This document shows positions 35,141-46,379 of a stretch of DNA of 64,000 bases, piece by piece (the first letter of the stretch is position 1; each line of letters starts with the position of its first letter). The notes under the pieces were generated by a model that did no database searches, was not told where the DNA came from, and saw nothing but the letters and a program-made list of their open reading frames with translations. Source of the DNA: Acorus gramineus. Lineage: Eukaryota > Streptophyta > Magnoliopsida > Acorales > Acoraceae. The stretch is from NCBI GenBank assembly GCA_030737835.1, contig CM060857.1:4281279-4345278 (forward strand), in the 5' to 3' direction. The translations under genes and the position numbers were made by a program.

Positions 35141-35629
35141 CTTAAAGGGTATTTTGAGTAATCTAATCTATGTCATGTCATGGGGCTTATGAGGAGCCTA
35201 TAAAATAGGGCTTGTCAATTATAAAGGGCTCCTTGGTTATAATCATATATATATCTTTCAAATAAAGACAAATGTTGTAGAACTAAAAATTGAGCTAAAA
35301 AATAAGTTGACTATAATTTTCATCATTTAAGTGTATGCAATATTGTATTTTTAATATAAAAGCGCCATGTGCACATGACTGATTTTGAGATACAAAAATT
35401 TAGGTGGAGTCCAAGATAAATTTTTAAAATGGGGCCTTTTGACATTTAAAAAAAAAACAACTAACTCTAAGTTTTTTACATCCGACCCAAGTGTGTATCT
35501 TTAACCCACAAAAATAAAGCCACTATACCTCCACCACAAACACAAAACCAAACACTGATCACAAACACACAAGTAGAATAAAAGAATGAACAATACAAAA
35601 TGTAGAACTAAATTTTGATATATGATGTT

Positions 35630-35950
35630 TCTATGATTTATGGGAATTAAAAATAAAAATCCTTTTTATAAGGTTTTTTAGTTTTCAGTCCCTGTAAACA
35701 TACCTATTTAGGATCGATCCCTCGCTTCTTCATATTTTGGTTTTAGTCCCTAGATTTAAATGATATGTTCCTTTTTAGTCCCTCCCAAGGACTAAAAATA
35801 AAACCAAATAATTTAGGGATAGGTCTCTCCCAGGGACTAAAAAAAAACACATCTTTTAAATCTGGGGACTAAAACCAAAATATGAAGAATCGAGGGATCA
35901 ATCACTAAATCCTATGATTTATGGGGACTTAAAAATAAAAATCCTTTATA
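35630..35950. mobile_element. Foldback MITE flanked by 40-bp direct repeats
   Basis: 35706-35780 is the reverse complement of about 35830-35905 (words TTTTGGTTTTAGTCCC and TTTAGTCCCTCCC). Outside it, CTATGATTTATGGG plus AAAAATAAAAATCC occurs at 35632-35666 and again at 35911-35944. The direct repeats are too long for an ordinary transposon target duplication. Confidence 0.65.
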
Positions 35951-36074
35951 TATTAAAAACTATATTGTTGTTATATTATTAATGTTTATAAAAAAATGAA
36001 TACAGTAATTTATACTGTAAATCTTAACCTTTTAGATATTTATGTAAAGTTGTAAACCAACAAAGAAGAAATTT

Positions 36075-36290
36075 TTTTTTGGATATATATGTTTATAGTT
36101 GACAGTTCGGTTTGGTTTGGTTCAGATTTACCAAACAATATCGATTAGATTCGGTTTTTGGGATTCTGGTTCTATTTCCGGTTCGGTTTAATTTTTGGTT
36201 TTTAGGGTTGGTGTGAACATAATTTGGTTCAATTTGAGTTTGCATAAAACTGAACTAAACCGACCGAATTGCACCCCTAATAGCTATGTT
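36075..36290. mobile_element. hAT-like GGTTTGGTT element remnant
   Basis: The left end GTTCGGTTTGGTTTGGTTC and the right end AACCGACCGAATTGCACCCC are imperfect inverted counterparts, of the same style as the 10857-11388 element. Non-coding. Target duplication not visible. Confidence 0.5.
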
Positions 36291-36494
36291 GAGATCGTTA
36301 ACTATGAACAATAGCAATTTTTTGTTTGTCATTTTAAGTGTCTTTGATGATGAGACACACTTGGACCCTTGATTTGGTGAACCCCATGAAAAGGTTCCAC
36401 CGAAGTTCCTTCTTTTAAAAAGAGAGAAAAAAAGAGAGGATAGAATACATCTCTCTCGTCTTACTCATGTAGTAGTGATGTACTATGATGCCTA

Positions 36495-36657
36495 GCCGAT
36501 TGGGAGGTGGTAGGCTCAATAGTTCCAAGAGACTCATGGGTTGGGTGAGAGTGACTTAGTCCCACATCCTTAATGGGAGGAAATAGTCTGTACATATATA
36601 CGAGCACAGCTCTTACACACTAAGACGTGTTTTAAAACGGTGAGCCCATTTAGGAGC
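36495..36657 (+). mobile_element. Degraded solo LTR of the TRIM family
   Basis: It matches the LTRs at 38380-39200 over landmarks CCAAGAG.CTCATGG, TAGTCCCACATC, AGCACAGCTCTTACACAC and GTGAGCCCATTTAGG, but both ends are lost. Older than the intact tri-LTR copy, judging by its substitutions. Confidence 0.75.
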
Positions 36658-36666
36658 AAAAAAATA

Positions 36667-37035
36667 TCTATGTAAATTCAAATCACCCCCTGAGTTAAAT
36701 TTCCTTTGACAGATAAAGAATATTATATGCAAATATTCCGTTTGGTCAATCTTGATTGAAAACACAATATACTAAAAAAACTCTTACAATGTGTTAAAAA
36801 TATGTAAAACCTTATTTAAATGATGATGATTTTACCTCTCTGAATAGATTATAAAACCTTATCTGGAGAAATAAAATCATCATTTACAAATGATTTTTCG
36901 TATTTTTAACACATTGTAAAAGTTTTTTGATATATTGTGTTTTTAGTCAGGGTTAATCAAACAAAAAATTTATAAAATATTCATCATCTATTAAAGAAAA
37001 TTTTACTCGGGGGCTATATATTTGAATTTATATAA
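36667..37035. mobile_element. Long foldback MITE (about 165-bp arms)
   Basis: 36667-36840 is an imperfect reverse complement of 36870-37035. Matching words include CCCCCTGAGTTAAATT / AAATTTTACTCGGGGG region, AACACAATATACTAAAAAAA / TTTTTTGATATATTGTGTTT, and ACAATGTGTTAAAAATA / TATTTTTAACACATTGT. The loop is about 30 bp. No coding potential. A transcript would fold into one long hairpin. Confidence 0.75.
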
Positions 37036-37229
37036 GTGTTTTTAGGGGGTTAAATAAAATTCAGGAAAAGTCAGGGAGTTATATGGATATTGGACAGTTT
37101 ACATGGGGTTGTATGGATGTTTCCCAAGAACTTACCATTAAAAGGGAATTTAACGGTGAGTGAAGTAAGTGAAGGTTGAAACAACATCACTTTTTTGTGC
37201 GTATTTTATTGATGTGTATTGAATGAAGG

Positions 37230-37690
37230 TGTTACATATTGATGAAAGTTTTTTTTTTTTTTTATTCTGATTGAAAAACGTAAAAATAATCTTTTTGCTA
37301 TTTGATTTATCTTTGATAAAATGAGAATAAATTGTGGATAAGAGATATATAAGAATTTATGATTTTTTAAATAATAATTTTATATTTGCTTAAATTGTTT
37401 GTATTTTTTAGAGTATATGTAAGAGACATACGGGTGATATGATAGATGTAACATATTTTTAGGATGAGTGTGAGAGCTAGTGTTAGGTAAATTAATTTTT
37501 TAAAATGACATAGAAAAATATTTTTGTCCATTGATATATATAAATTAGCTCTGATTAACAAATTTAGCCCTCTAAAATAATTATCAAGATTTATATTGAC
37601 ATATACAAGTGTAACTATCATGGCTTATGTTGACTTATTTATCATAATCTTGCATATTTTCCCTCATTCTTTTATTATTCTATGCCCCAA
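37230..37690. mobile_element. MITE-like repeat family B, copy 1
   Basis: It shares the order TTTTTTAAAATGACATAGAAA, ATTGATATATATAA, TAACTATCAT and CCCAAACGG with copies at 51280-51590 and 53990-54320. These have the look of CCAAACGGG-ended plant MITEs. 37672-37735 and 37815-37880 are a direct repeat of about 65 bp (CCCCAAACGGAAAATTAAAG to CATTAACAATGTTGA). Confidence 0.55.
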
Positions 37691-37982
37691 ACGGAAAATT
37701 AAAGTGTCTATACCATTAACAATGTTGATGCATTCTTTTTCAAAAAAAAAAAAAAAAAAATGTTGATGCATTGAGTTATTCCTGCGGTTATTCTTTCCAT
37801 TTTCTCTTTCTTGTGTTATTCTACACCCCAAACGGAAAATTAAAGTTTCTATACCATTAACAATGTTGACGCATTGAATCATTCACGCGGTTAGTCTCCA
37901 TTGCCCCTACCCAGTATAGCTAACATACTGTAAAAATATATATATTCAATTTATTTGAATATATGTATAATTTTTTTTGTGA

Positions 37983-38070
37983 AAGGAGCTTTGATTAAAT
38001 CGGTAAGTACCTCTTCTCTCTATAAAAGAAGTCAAGAGATTAAATCTTGGGGAGCACTATTCTTTAAAAA
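37983..38070 (+). mobile_element. SINE-like element, copy 1
   Basis: GGAGCTTTGATTAAATCGGT (A-box-like) and AAGTCAAGAGATTAAATCTTG (degenerate B-box-like) match copies at 47330-47428 (+) and 54181-54240 (-). A family with tRNA-like boxes and A-rich tails. Confidence 0.5.
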
Positions 38071-38379
38071 AATCTATTCTATTAAACCATGTTTCATAAA
38101 AGAAATTCACAGTATGTCAGGGGCTGCAAAAGTGATTGCTGGAACGACTGTTAAAATTTTTCCACCATGAATTAATTTGTTTGTAAAGACCACGCACTCG
38201 GGTTTTAATCAATTGTGCCCAAGGAAACAAAAAGGAAAATGATACGTTCAACCCTTCGTGTAGCCCCAATTGCAGTCCACACCGATTTTTGTTTTTTAAA
38301 GAATTATATACACTCTCCCATTGAAGTACATGTTGTTCTATAAAATAAAATATATACTGAGATACATTACGTCATACAC

Positions 38380-39200
38380 TGTGAAGCCCGGCCCGTTGAG
38401 GGGGAGGCCCAACAGTCCCAAGAGGCCAATGGATTGGGTGAGGGTAAGGGTTTGGTGTTTAGTCCCACATCGCCTAATGGGAGGAGATAATCTGTGCTTA
38501 TATATGAACACAGCTCTTACACACCAAGACGCGTTTTAAAGCCGTGAACCCATTTAGAGGCAAAGCAGATAATTTCTTGTTGTGTAAGCCTGGGGCGTTA
38601 CAATTAGTATCAGAGCCTGTCGATTTCGCGATGTGGGTGCGGCCCCACACGAGGACGTGTGGCCCATTTGGGGGGGTGATTGTGACGTCCGGTCCGTTGA
38701 GGGGGAGGCCCAATAGTCCCAAGAGGCCCATGGATTGGGTGAGGGTGATGGTGTTTAGTCCCACATCGCCTAATGGGAGGAGATTGTATGTGCTTATATG
38801 TCAGCAAAGCTCTTACACACCAAGATGCGTTTTAAAGCTGTGAGCCCATTTAGGGGCAAAGCAAACAATTTCTTGTTGTGTAAGTCTAGGGTGTTACAAT
38901 TGGTATCAAAGCCTATCCATTACACGATGCTGGGTGTGGGTGGCCCCACACGAAGACGTGTGGCCAATTAGGGGGTGATTGTGAAGCCCGGCCCGTTGAG
39001 GGGGAGGCCCGATAGTCCCAAGAGGCCTATGGATTGAGTGAGGGTGAGGGTTTCGTATTTAGTCCCTCATCGCCTAATAGGAGGAGATAGTCTGTGCTAT
39101 ATATGAGCACAACTCTTACACACCAAGACGCGTTTTAAAGCTGTGAGCCTATTTAAGGGCAAAACGGATAATTTTTGCTGTGTAAGCCTGGGGCGTTACA
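38380..39200 (+). mobile_element. TRIM retrotransposon with three LTRs
   Basis: LTRs at 38380-38602, 38681-38898 and 38980-39200 (218-223 bp, TGTGAAGCCCGG to GGGGCGTTACA) alternate with two 78-81-bp internal regions. Each internal region has an initiator-Met-tRNA-type primer site (ATTAGTATCAGAGCC, ATTGGTATCAAAGCC) at its start and a purine tract (TTGGGGGGGTGAT, TTAGGGGGTGAT) at its end. TACAC flanks the whole unit (38375-38379, 39201-39205). There is no coding capacity, so it must be mobilised in trans. The three-LTR state is the expected product of unequal recombination. It inserted into a copy of dispersed repeat family A. Confidence 0.93.
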
Positions 39201-39651
39201 TACACTATTATAAAACCCCATATATTATGATATCACAATATATACTATGCAACTATGCTATTATAGTCTATGGAGCTATAAAACGAGCTGCAAAATGTAA
39301 TGAGTGTATCATCGCTCAAATAAAAAATAAAAGACGCCAGACTCTTGTAGTGCATCACACCATTAATTGAAGGTTTCCTGCATCACATCATATTGTAGTG
39401 CATCAGATACAGTATTGTAGTGCATCAGATACAGTAACATATAGTTAACTAGTTCATATTTCTTGTTTCCTGCCTCTCATGAAACAACTCATATCAACTC
39501 TCCAAATTTACTCAAATTGGATTTAACAAGAACTGCAACCTTGTAACACAGTAGGGCCTTGTGTAGGGGGGAAAAACAACACAAGTCAGACCTTCACAGT
39601 ATAGACTAGCTAGTGATGGGTATTTGTCATATTTTAAATTTCTAGGCTTAT

Positions 39652-39720
39652 AATTAATATATCAGACTATATACTAATCTCTTATCATTAATATATCAGA
39701 CTATATACTAATCTCTTTTT
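39652..39720. repeat. 34-bp tandem duplication
   Basis: ATTAATATATCAGACTATAT plus ACTAATCTCTT occurs twice in direct succession, next to the LINE target duplication at 39726. Confidence 0.85.
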
Positions 39721-39885
39721 ATTATATTTGGTGTTTTTTTTTTTTTTGCTTGATAAATAATTTCATTTAAAATAAGATATTACAAAATGTACATCAGAAG
39801 AAAAGAGAAGAAAGCTTGGGGAGTGAGGCCAAAAATCTCTCAACCCCCAACAATTACAATCTGATGATATAGAGAGTTTTATCTC

Positions 39886-40191
39886 TCAGTCTTTAACAAG
39901 AAGTAAGACCAGATGGGAGAGTATGTTGTTAACAAGTTCTAAGTATATGTTACCCTCTTTATCAGCCTTAATCAGGGTGGTAAGCTCAGTCCCAAGTTGT
40001 TCGGGGTGAAATATGGTGCTACCCAAAGGGGATTGAGCCGCTGCTAGGTAGTCCGCTACTTGATTTCCTTCACGGTAAATATGAGTGACCTTCCAGGCTT
40101 TAAAATTCAATAGGAGCTGATTGATTTTTTGAAGGTCTCGTAATGCAGTTCATGGGATGATGCCCCTCCCTTGAATCCATGCAACTATTGT
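39886..40191 (-). pseudogene. LINE RNase H domain C-terminus
   Basis: On the minus strand, ALRDLQKINQLLLNFKAWKV and then THIYREGNQVADYLA form the C-terminal end of the RNase H-like domain carried by many plant LINEs (the HI.RE.N..AD.LA signature holds a catalytic Asp). A stop codon lies upstream in frame and the product ends at 39886. The 3' UTR and A-tail follow down to 39742. The frame is cut at 40191 by the CACTA end. Confidence 0.75.
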
Positions 40192-40480
40192 CACTACAAT
40201 AAATTTGATCATTAGCTACGAATCTTTAGCTGCGAAATCAAATTTCGTAGCTAAAAGTGGCTTTTGCCTGCGAAATATTTATTCGTAGGGAATAGTTTTA
40301 TTTTTATCTACAAAATCGTATTTTGTAGCAAATGGTATACCGTTTAGCTATGAAATTCAATTTTTGTCGCAACATCTATAACCTTTAGCTGTGATAATGA
40401 ATTTTGCAACAAAAAGTTTGATTTTGTAGCAAAAGACAGACTTTTAGCTGCGAAAGTGTTTTCGTTGCAAAATATTTAAG
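40192..40480 (+). mobile_element. CACTA transposon terminus
   Basis: CACTACAATAAATTTG is the canonical CACTA terminal start, followed by a subterminal array of TTTAGCTGCGAAA / TTTCGTAGCTAAA motifs in both orientations up to about 40470. It interrupts the LINE after CTATTGT. The opposite CACTA end (TTTATTGTAGTG) is not found before 42160, so the element is partial or rearranged. Confidence 0.75.
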
Positions 40481-42160
40481 AATTTTCAAAAGATTTAATT
40501 TGTTATGAAATCAAAATACACTGTATCACTATTGGACTAAGATCCTTTTGGCTATAAATTCTTTCTATAATTAGAAATAAATAATAAAATTAAAACATTA
40601 TTTATTATATTAGACAAAGAATATGGTCTTTTTTTCATATATATATATATTTTTATTTAGGTATGTATAAGCAGAAAGAATGGATAAAAATTAGTATATT
40701 TGATATAGATATATACTTTATTTTCCATAGTAGTCCATCATCAAATTAGATGATTTGATATATTAATTATGTTTATAATTAAATATTCGTAAGATCATTT
40801 TAATTTGGATCATGCATGTGCTTGATGAACTCATTTCTAGAGGACATTATGTAATTGATTGAGGTTAGTTGATATCAAAGTTGAGTATATTCATTTTGAC
40901 ATTACATACAATTCGTTTATTCTTGTCTTTAATGAGCCCAATGTCACATTAGATATATTAGTTATCATTATATATATAATGTGTATCTATTAGGAGCAAG
41001 CACAAACAATAGATAACAAATATTTATATAAAGCCAAACCCAAAGCCCAAACCAAATTTTTATTTATTTATTGGTAATTGTGATTTGTATTTTTTTTAAT
41101 TAGGGAAATGTACAGAGAATCAAAACAAGCATACTTTATTTAGGAGATTGCACCAAAACAGTAGAGAATCAAAACAAACAGAAGTTTGTTTTGTGAATAA
41201 AAGGGTGAATATGGGATAAATAAACATCTTATATTAAATTACCTTTCAACGATTGATGTTTATTCCAAACAAATAAACATCGATCATTGAACCGATCAGT
41301 GTTTTGTTATGATATTTATATTAAATTACCTTTCAGATGACGAGGTGTACTTCAAAAGACTAGGATTTAATGATAATTCATGTAATTTTTATTTATGTAA
41401 AATGTGCTCTTTTGATTTGGACATGAAAGTCATGATCTAGACTTTTCATTAAAATTTTAATTGCAGTACTATATCACAACAATGTTAACAATATACCTCA
41501 AAAGAAAATTCATATGCAACTATTAATAGACAAACAAACATCATTGATTCATTAAAAAAGACTATAGAAAGCCATACAACTTTAATAATACAAGAATGTC
41601 ATGTTCCGACGATTTCAGTATTGATTATGTGGGGGTCCATTGATCGTAAAATGATAGAAATGTCATATTATACCATATGCTCATGTTAATAAAGTATATG
41701 TTGCGATATAATTTTGTTACATTTTCTATAAATGCGTCTATGCAATTCATTTTTTTATAAATATTCCTCATCACATTATGTATATTATTTTAAAAAAATT
41801 TGACACACATAAACTAGAATTGAGACTGAAAATGAAATTCTACAAAAAAAAATAAAAATAAATAAATAAATGATAGACCCAATCTGACTCGTTACTGACC
41901 CGTTTGGAAATAAAAAATCCAAATAACCCGCCACACAACTGATTTCATATTGGGTTTGAAATCCCTAAAATCCCTAAAACCCAAATAACCCGCCACACAC
42001 TCTCTCTGCGACTCTGTCTCTCCAAACAACCATCATCCAAAATACGGAGAGCTCGCAAAAATTGCATCAAGTGGAGTCACGCCGATCACCATGGCCTCAG
42101 CCTCGTCGCCTCCTCAGTCTCTCTGCCCACCTCCATTCCTCTACCTTGCCACCTTCGTTG
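40481..42160. other. AT-rich DNA between the LINE halves
   Basis: No gene recognised. 41680-41800 is a fragment of dispersed repeat family A. CAAATAACCCGCCACACA is repeated at about 41921 and 41976. 42000-42160 is GC-richer with short frames on both strands that match nothing I recognise. Confidence 0.4.
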
Positions 42161-42323
42161 ATCAACCTCGCAGCGGGAACCATTGAGGGAGCCTTATGTT
42201 CATCAACTTTAGTTTCCATTAAGCAGATGATTGGAGTGCTATTTTTTGAATTTTTTTTTTTTTTACATCCAACTGTTTCTCTTTGCTATTGATCCCTCGA
42301 ATGTTCCAAAAAGTGCTATCCAT
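42150..42323 (-). pseudogene. LINE ORF2 N-terminus (endonuclease start)
   Basis: From ATG at 42323 the minus strand reads MDSTFWNIRGINSKEKQLDV and, after an A-run frameshift, IICLMETKVDEHK. WN.RG and LMETK are the first two conserved motifs of the apurinic-type endonuclease of plant L1 LINEs. The rest of the domain is missing. Its position directly after ORF1 is the standard LINE order. Confidence 0.75.
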
Positions 42324-42675
42324 GGGAAACCAAACAAAAAGGAAGGAGGGACTATCTCAGCAGACGCGAGCCTGCGATTGAGATTTGGTGAGCTTCTTTG
42401 ACTGCTTGGATTGCTTAGTACCCTGCTTAGTACCTTGGGCCTGAACTGATTGAGCTGAGGAAGGAGCTGTGGAGTTTTTTTATCGCTTTGGCTTTACATT
42501 GGATGCTTCCTGAATAGATTCTGGGTATAGCACAACTTGCATGTTCATATCTGGATTCGATTCTGTTGCTAGTGGGGAAGAGAACATATAAGTAGGGGGG
42601 GGGGGGGGGGGGGGTGAGAATTTCCACCACCTCCCTCTAAATGAGAGCAGAAGAAGAGACCATCACTTCATCGAC

Positions 42676-45600
42676 CTACTGGGTGATGGGGATTTCAGCT
42701 TTAGTGACTATTTCTGAGGAAGACTTGGGTACTGTATTCTTAGGTGTTTCACCAAGAGATGGTGTATGGGAGATGGCCACATATGCATTGTTGTGAGAAT
42801 GGGTAGAAGTTGGGGCTGTGGATGAATTGTTCTGAGAAAGAGAGTGGGATATCTCTTTAGGTAAGGGAACAACCTTGGCCACGGATACGCCTCCAGTTGT
42901 TGGAGTAACTGTTTGATCTCCAATGTCTAGGTGAGCAAGGATAGTTGTTGTGTTCTCCACTGCAGCGGAAGGAGCAGATTCGTTCTCGGTGGAGGGTATG
43001 CTCGTTGAGGCATTAGAGGGACCATGGGACAATGGGGGGGGGGGGGGGGGGGCTGCTTTTGCAGAAGGTTTGGTGAGTCTTGGACGTTTGCAACAGATGC
43101 TGTCTTCGTGTCCGAAAGTACTACAATGTGAGCAGGTCTTGTTGGGGAACGAATACGCAGAAGTCCACAATAAAACACGAGATCGAATATAAGAACGGAA
43201 CACCATCACATGAAGAACACAAAAATACGTGGTTCGGCCTAGGCCTACATCCACGGGACGAAAACTGAGAATCACTATAATAGTTGAGATACAAAAAAGC
43301 CTTACAAACTCTCTTTTATGGAGTTACCCTCTCTTGAACCCTCTCAACCTCTCTCCTATGGATCTCTACATTTTATCTATGTTAGCCATGCCAAGTTTTA
43401 CTCTGAAATCCCAGAGGATATTTATATGAATATAACTTCATCTCTAAGTAATATCATAACAAACAAATCTGTATAACAAACAAATATGTAACAAACAAAT
43501 CTGTTTCCTGATTTTAGGAGATTCACTTTATATCTTAATTAAGATCAAATCTTAACTAATTACCAATTAGGTGCCCACCCTAATATGGTTTCATCATGGT
43601 CATCCGATGTTGATACACCGGATCGAGACATAATCCCAACAATCTCCACCTTGGCTCGAATTCGGTAAACTCCGACTTCCACGAATCCCTCGAAGATTTT
43701 TGTTGATGTCTCCACCTCGCTCTGCAAACTCCACCTGGCTGAAGAACTTTTCTTCTTCCGGAAGTCTGCACTGCTGCATCTCCAAGTCAGCATCTTGACT
43801 TGGTAATCATGTGAATCTGTCGCATGCTCTATGTGCGTTTCTGAAGAAGGGTCGTCTGCACTCCACCTTAAACAAGCTACACCACGCGCTCACGAGTTCC
43901 AAATGTCTGGACTCGCATTTTACCTGAACCACCTAGGACGCCACCCGGGTTCAGAACGCATCCTCTGTGTTGCGTCTCTGAAGAAGGATCTGGACTCCAC
44001 CTTGAACAAGCTTCACCATGCGCTCGCGAGCTCCGAAGCTGGACTCGCTTTTACCTGAACCACCTGGGATGCCACCCGGGTTCAGAACGCCTTCTCTGTA
44101 TTGCATTGTTCCATCTTCTTCTTCTGCACGAACTAAGCATCCACATCACGTGCCTCGCGTAGATCATTTCGCTCTCGTCGTCGCATGCCGTCTCGCATAT
44201 GGCGTCTTCGCACGTGCCTCCGCACGTGACCCTGCGTCGTCGGCCCACAATCGCACCAGCACGTGCATGCGCACCAGTACCTCCCATGCAACCAGGGACT
44301 TCACGTCCATGCATACTAATTGCATGAACTTTTTTTTTTTTTTAACCACTCACGCCAAGTCACCCGTGAGATTTTCTTCTTCTTCGTGTGAAACCTCGAT
44401 ACGGCATCGCTGGCCTTCTCCAATTTATGTCGTTTTGTCGTTTTTCAGATCTTGTTCTCCTAAGTCACAACCTGAAACTCTGATACCAGTTGTTGGGAAA
44501 CGGATACGCGGAAGCCCACAATAAAACACGAGATCGAATACAAGAATGAAACACAATCACACGAAGAATACAAAAATACGTGGTTCATCCTAGGCCTACA
44601 TCCACGGGGCAAAAACTGAGAATCCACTATAATAGTTGAGATACAAAAAAGCCTTACAAACTCTCTTTCATGGAGTTACCCTCTCTTGAACCCTCTCAAC
44701 CTCTCTCCTATGGATCTCTACATTTTGTTTATGCTAGCCATGCCAAGTTTTACCCTGAAATCCCAGAGGATATTTATATGAATAAATAACTTCATCTCTA
44801 AGTAATATCCTAACAAACAAATCTGTATAACAAACAAATATGTAACAAACAAATCTGTTTCCTGATTTTAGGAGATTCACTTTATATCTTAATTAAGATC
44901 AAATCTTAACTAATTACCAATTAGGTGCCCATATGGTTTCATCATGGCCATCATCCAATGTTCATACATCGGATAGAGACATAATCCCAACAGGTCTCAG
45001 GCTTCCAATCATAAGTAACTCGGATTGCTTCTCGGTTCCTGTTTTGAACCTCTACAAAGACCTCATCTGGTAACTCAGAGCCTGCCTCTACTTCAACACA
45101 TACTCGAGCATAGGCAGATCTTGTTCGGAGAGCAGTGGCGGAGTCTAAGTACAGGGGGGTTCCAATCAGGCTGGCTATCTTCCCAATGCAGGTATTGGAC
45201 CAAAAATGAAGGGGCAGGTTAGGGAACTTGATCCAGAGTGGAATCGAGTTTAGCCTTTCCTTTTCAAATCGCATGCTGCAATTCCATTTTTGAATGACAA
45301 ATGGTCTGTTGGCCATTGACCATGGTCCGTCTTCCAAAACATGGGTTAGATCTTCCTCTTGATCAAATCTTACCATAAGAAAACCATTCCCTTGGAGAGA
45401 AAGATGGATCTCTCCCTTGGGTTTCCACATTCTGTTGACAAATTGTAAGAAAGGAGTGTAGATAGGAGAAATACCCCATACGTACCCAACTAAGATGTTT
45501 CCCTAGGCAGATTCAGCTTCAGCAACTTCATCTTCCTCAAGGATCGCGATCTTCTGTGGGCCATCCACAATGGGAGAGAAAAATTCCACGGCATTATTGA

Positions 45601-45850
45601 AATGCTTGGTCACCGGGGCTTTGAAGAAGCTGGACCATGACTTCGCCTCCTCGCAGACAGGGGGAGGAGGAACATTGATGCGATGAGAGAGGGGGCGAGG
45701 AGGGTTTGTGCGGGACAGGTTGGGGCGAGGGTGGGCTGGGTTAGCGAGAAGGCCGGAGGCAGAGGAGGGGTGACTGATGGAGGAGGAGGGGGCGGAGGAG
45801 GCACCGGCCGACGATCCGACAACACGAGCCGTGGAGGGAATGGGAGGAGA
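42676..45850 (-). pseudogene. LINE ORF1: DUF4283 plus CCHC zinc knuckle, split by insertion
   Basis: On the minus strand, a proline-rich N-terminus (45850-45620) and the segment around SFFKAPVTKHFNNAVEFFSP are followed by an in-frame TAG (45503-45505). Then comes a DUF4283 nucleic-acid-binding block (GFLMVRFDQEEDL, GPWSMANRPF, PLWIKFPNLPLHFWS, about 45430-45010). After the copia-like insertion the frame resumes with the zinc knuckle CSHCSTFGHEDSIC (C-x2-C-x4-H-x4-C) and a Ser/Pro/Thr-rich tail to the stop at 42676. DUF4283 with a zinc knuckle is the usual ORF1 of plant L1-type LINEs, binding element RNA. Homopolymer C/G tracts (42597-42616, 43031-43052) sit in the proline-rich parts. Broken by both a stop and an insertion. 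Confidence 0.85.
43140..44992 (-). mobile_element. Non-autonomous copia-like LTR element, complete
   Basis: Two 502-bp LTRs (43140-43641, 44491-44992) differ at few positions by eye. GGTCT flanks the element (43135-43139, 44993-44997). On the minus strand the LTR reads TGTTGGGATTATG to CCCAACA. The site ACTGGTATCAGAGTTTC (minus, about 44473-44490), complementary to initiator Met tRNA, follows the 5' LTR, and a purine tract (GGTGGAGATT) precedes the 3' LTR at 43642. The 849-bp interior has no protein-coding match. It depends on a partner for mobilisation. It splits the LINE ORF1. Confidence 0.93.
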
Positions 45851-46379
45851 TAGGGCTTTTAGGATGTTATCAACTGAGCCAGGGGAGGGACAAGGGAGAA
45901 GTGAATTTTATTTGGTGTTTTTTTTCATAATAGCATGCGGACATTAATCATTAATTATCTATGCAAAGCAACTTGTCTATATATTAATTAGTTTGCAGGG
46001 GAAGACAAAAAACAAAGACGAAACTTCAGAGATGCAGGAATGAGATTCCAAGGCCATCACAACAATTTTATAGCTCATCATTTATTTATTTATTTGGGAA
46101 ATAAAATTCACTGAACACCATGCAAGAGTTTTGGAATTACAAACAAGAATAATGTTACACATCCCTGCGTCAGTTTTGATTTTTTTTAAATGTAGTTTTC
46201 TTTTTTTAAGAATAATTTTCTTCTTCTTCACCCATCCAATGATTTGTATGCATGCTTTTATAAAAGATTGATAAAAAATATACTTCAACTAATTGTATAG
46301 ACATGTAAAAAATGTAAAAAAAATAAAAATAATATATAATAAAATATATGTCTCGTTATAGTGAATATATGTTGCTAAC

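Larger units (their letters stand above)
22075..35230. mobile_element. MULE-like non-autonomous element hosting the LTR nest
   Basis: The left end (CCCTATTATATAAGCCCC, CTCATAGGCCTCATGA, about 22086-22127) is mirrored on the right (35150-35215, inverted: CCCTATTTTATAGGCTCC, CTCATAAGCCCCATGA). Removing the nested LTR and one copy of its duplication (22323-33873) leaves about 1.6 kb of AT-rich, non-coding DNA with many ATGTAACT words. A third related left end is at 55545-55620. The MULE assignment is inferred from long, imperfect inverted ends and captured-like content; no 9-bp duplication was verified. Confidence 0.45.
39742..45909 (-). mobile_element. LINE (L1-type), 5' and 3' parts, interrupted
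   Basis: ATTTGGTGTTTTTTTT occurs at 39726-39741 and 45910-45925, a 16-bp target duplication. The 5' end is at 45909 and the poly(A) tail ends at 39742. ORF1 (DUF4283 plus CCHC) and the start of ORF2 (endonuclease) are on the right, the RNase H tail and 3' UTR on the left. Most of ORF2 is missing, with CACTA-type DNA from 40192. A copia-like element is inserted in ORF1. Not functional. Confidence 0.85.

Noticed and set aside
38380..39200. Cassandra-type TRIM with 5S rRNA promoter
   Set aside because: The LTRs are of TRIM size, but no 5S A-box/C-box sequence is present in any of them.
42062..42292. Plus-strand frame and ATGGCCTCAGCC start as a gene
   Set aside because: The right half is the antisense of the LINE endonuclease fragment, and the frame from ATGGCC ends after 31 codons.
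44018..44524. 168-codon plus-strand frame within the copia-like element
   Set aside because: It is antisense to the element, crosses into the LTR, and has no recognisable domain.
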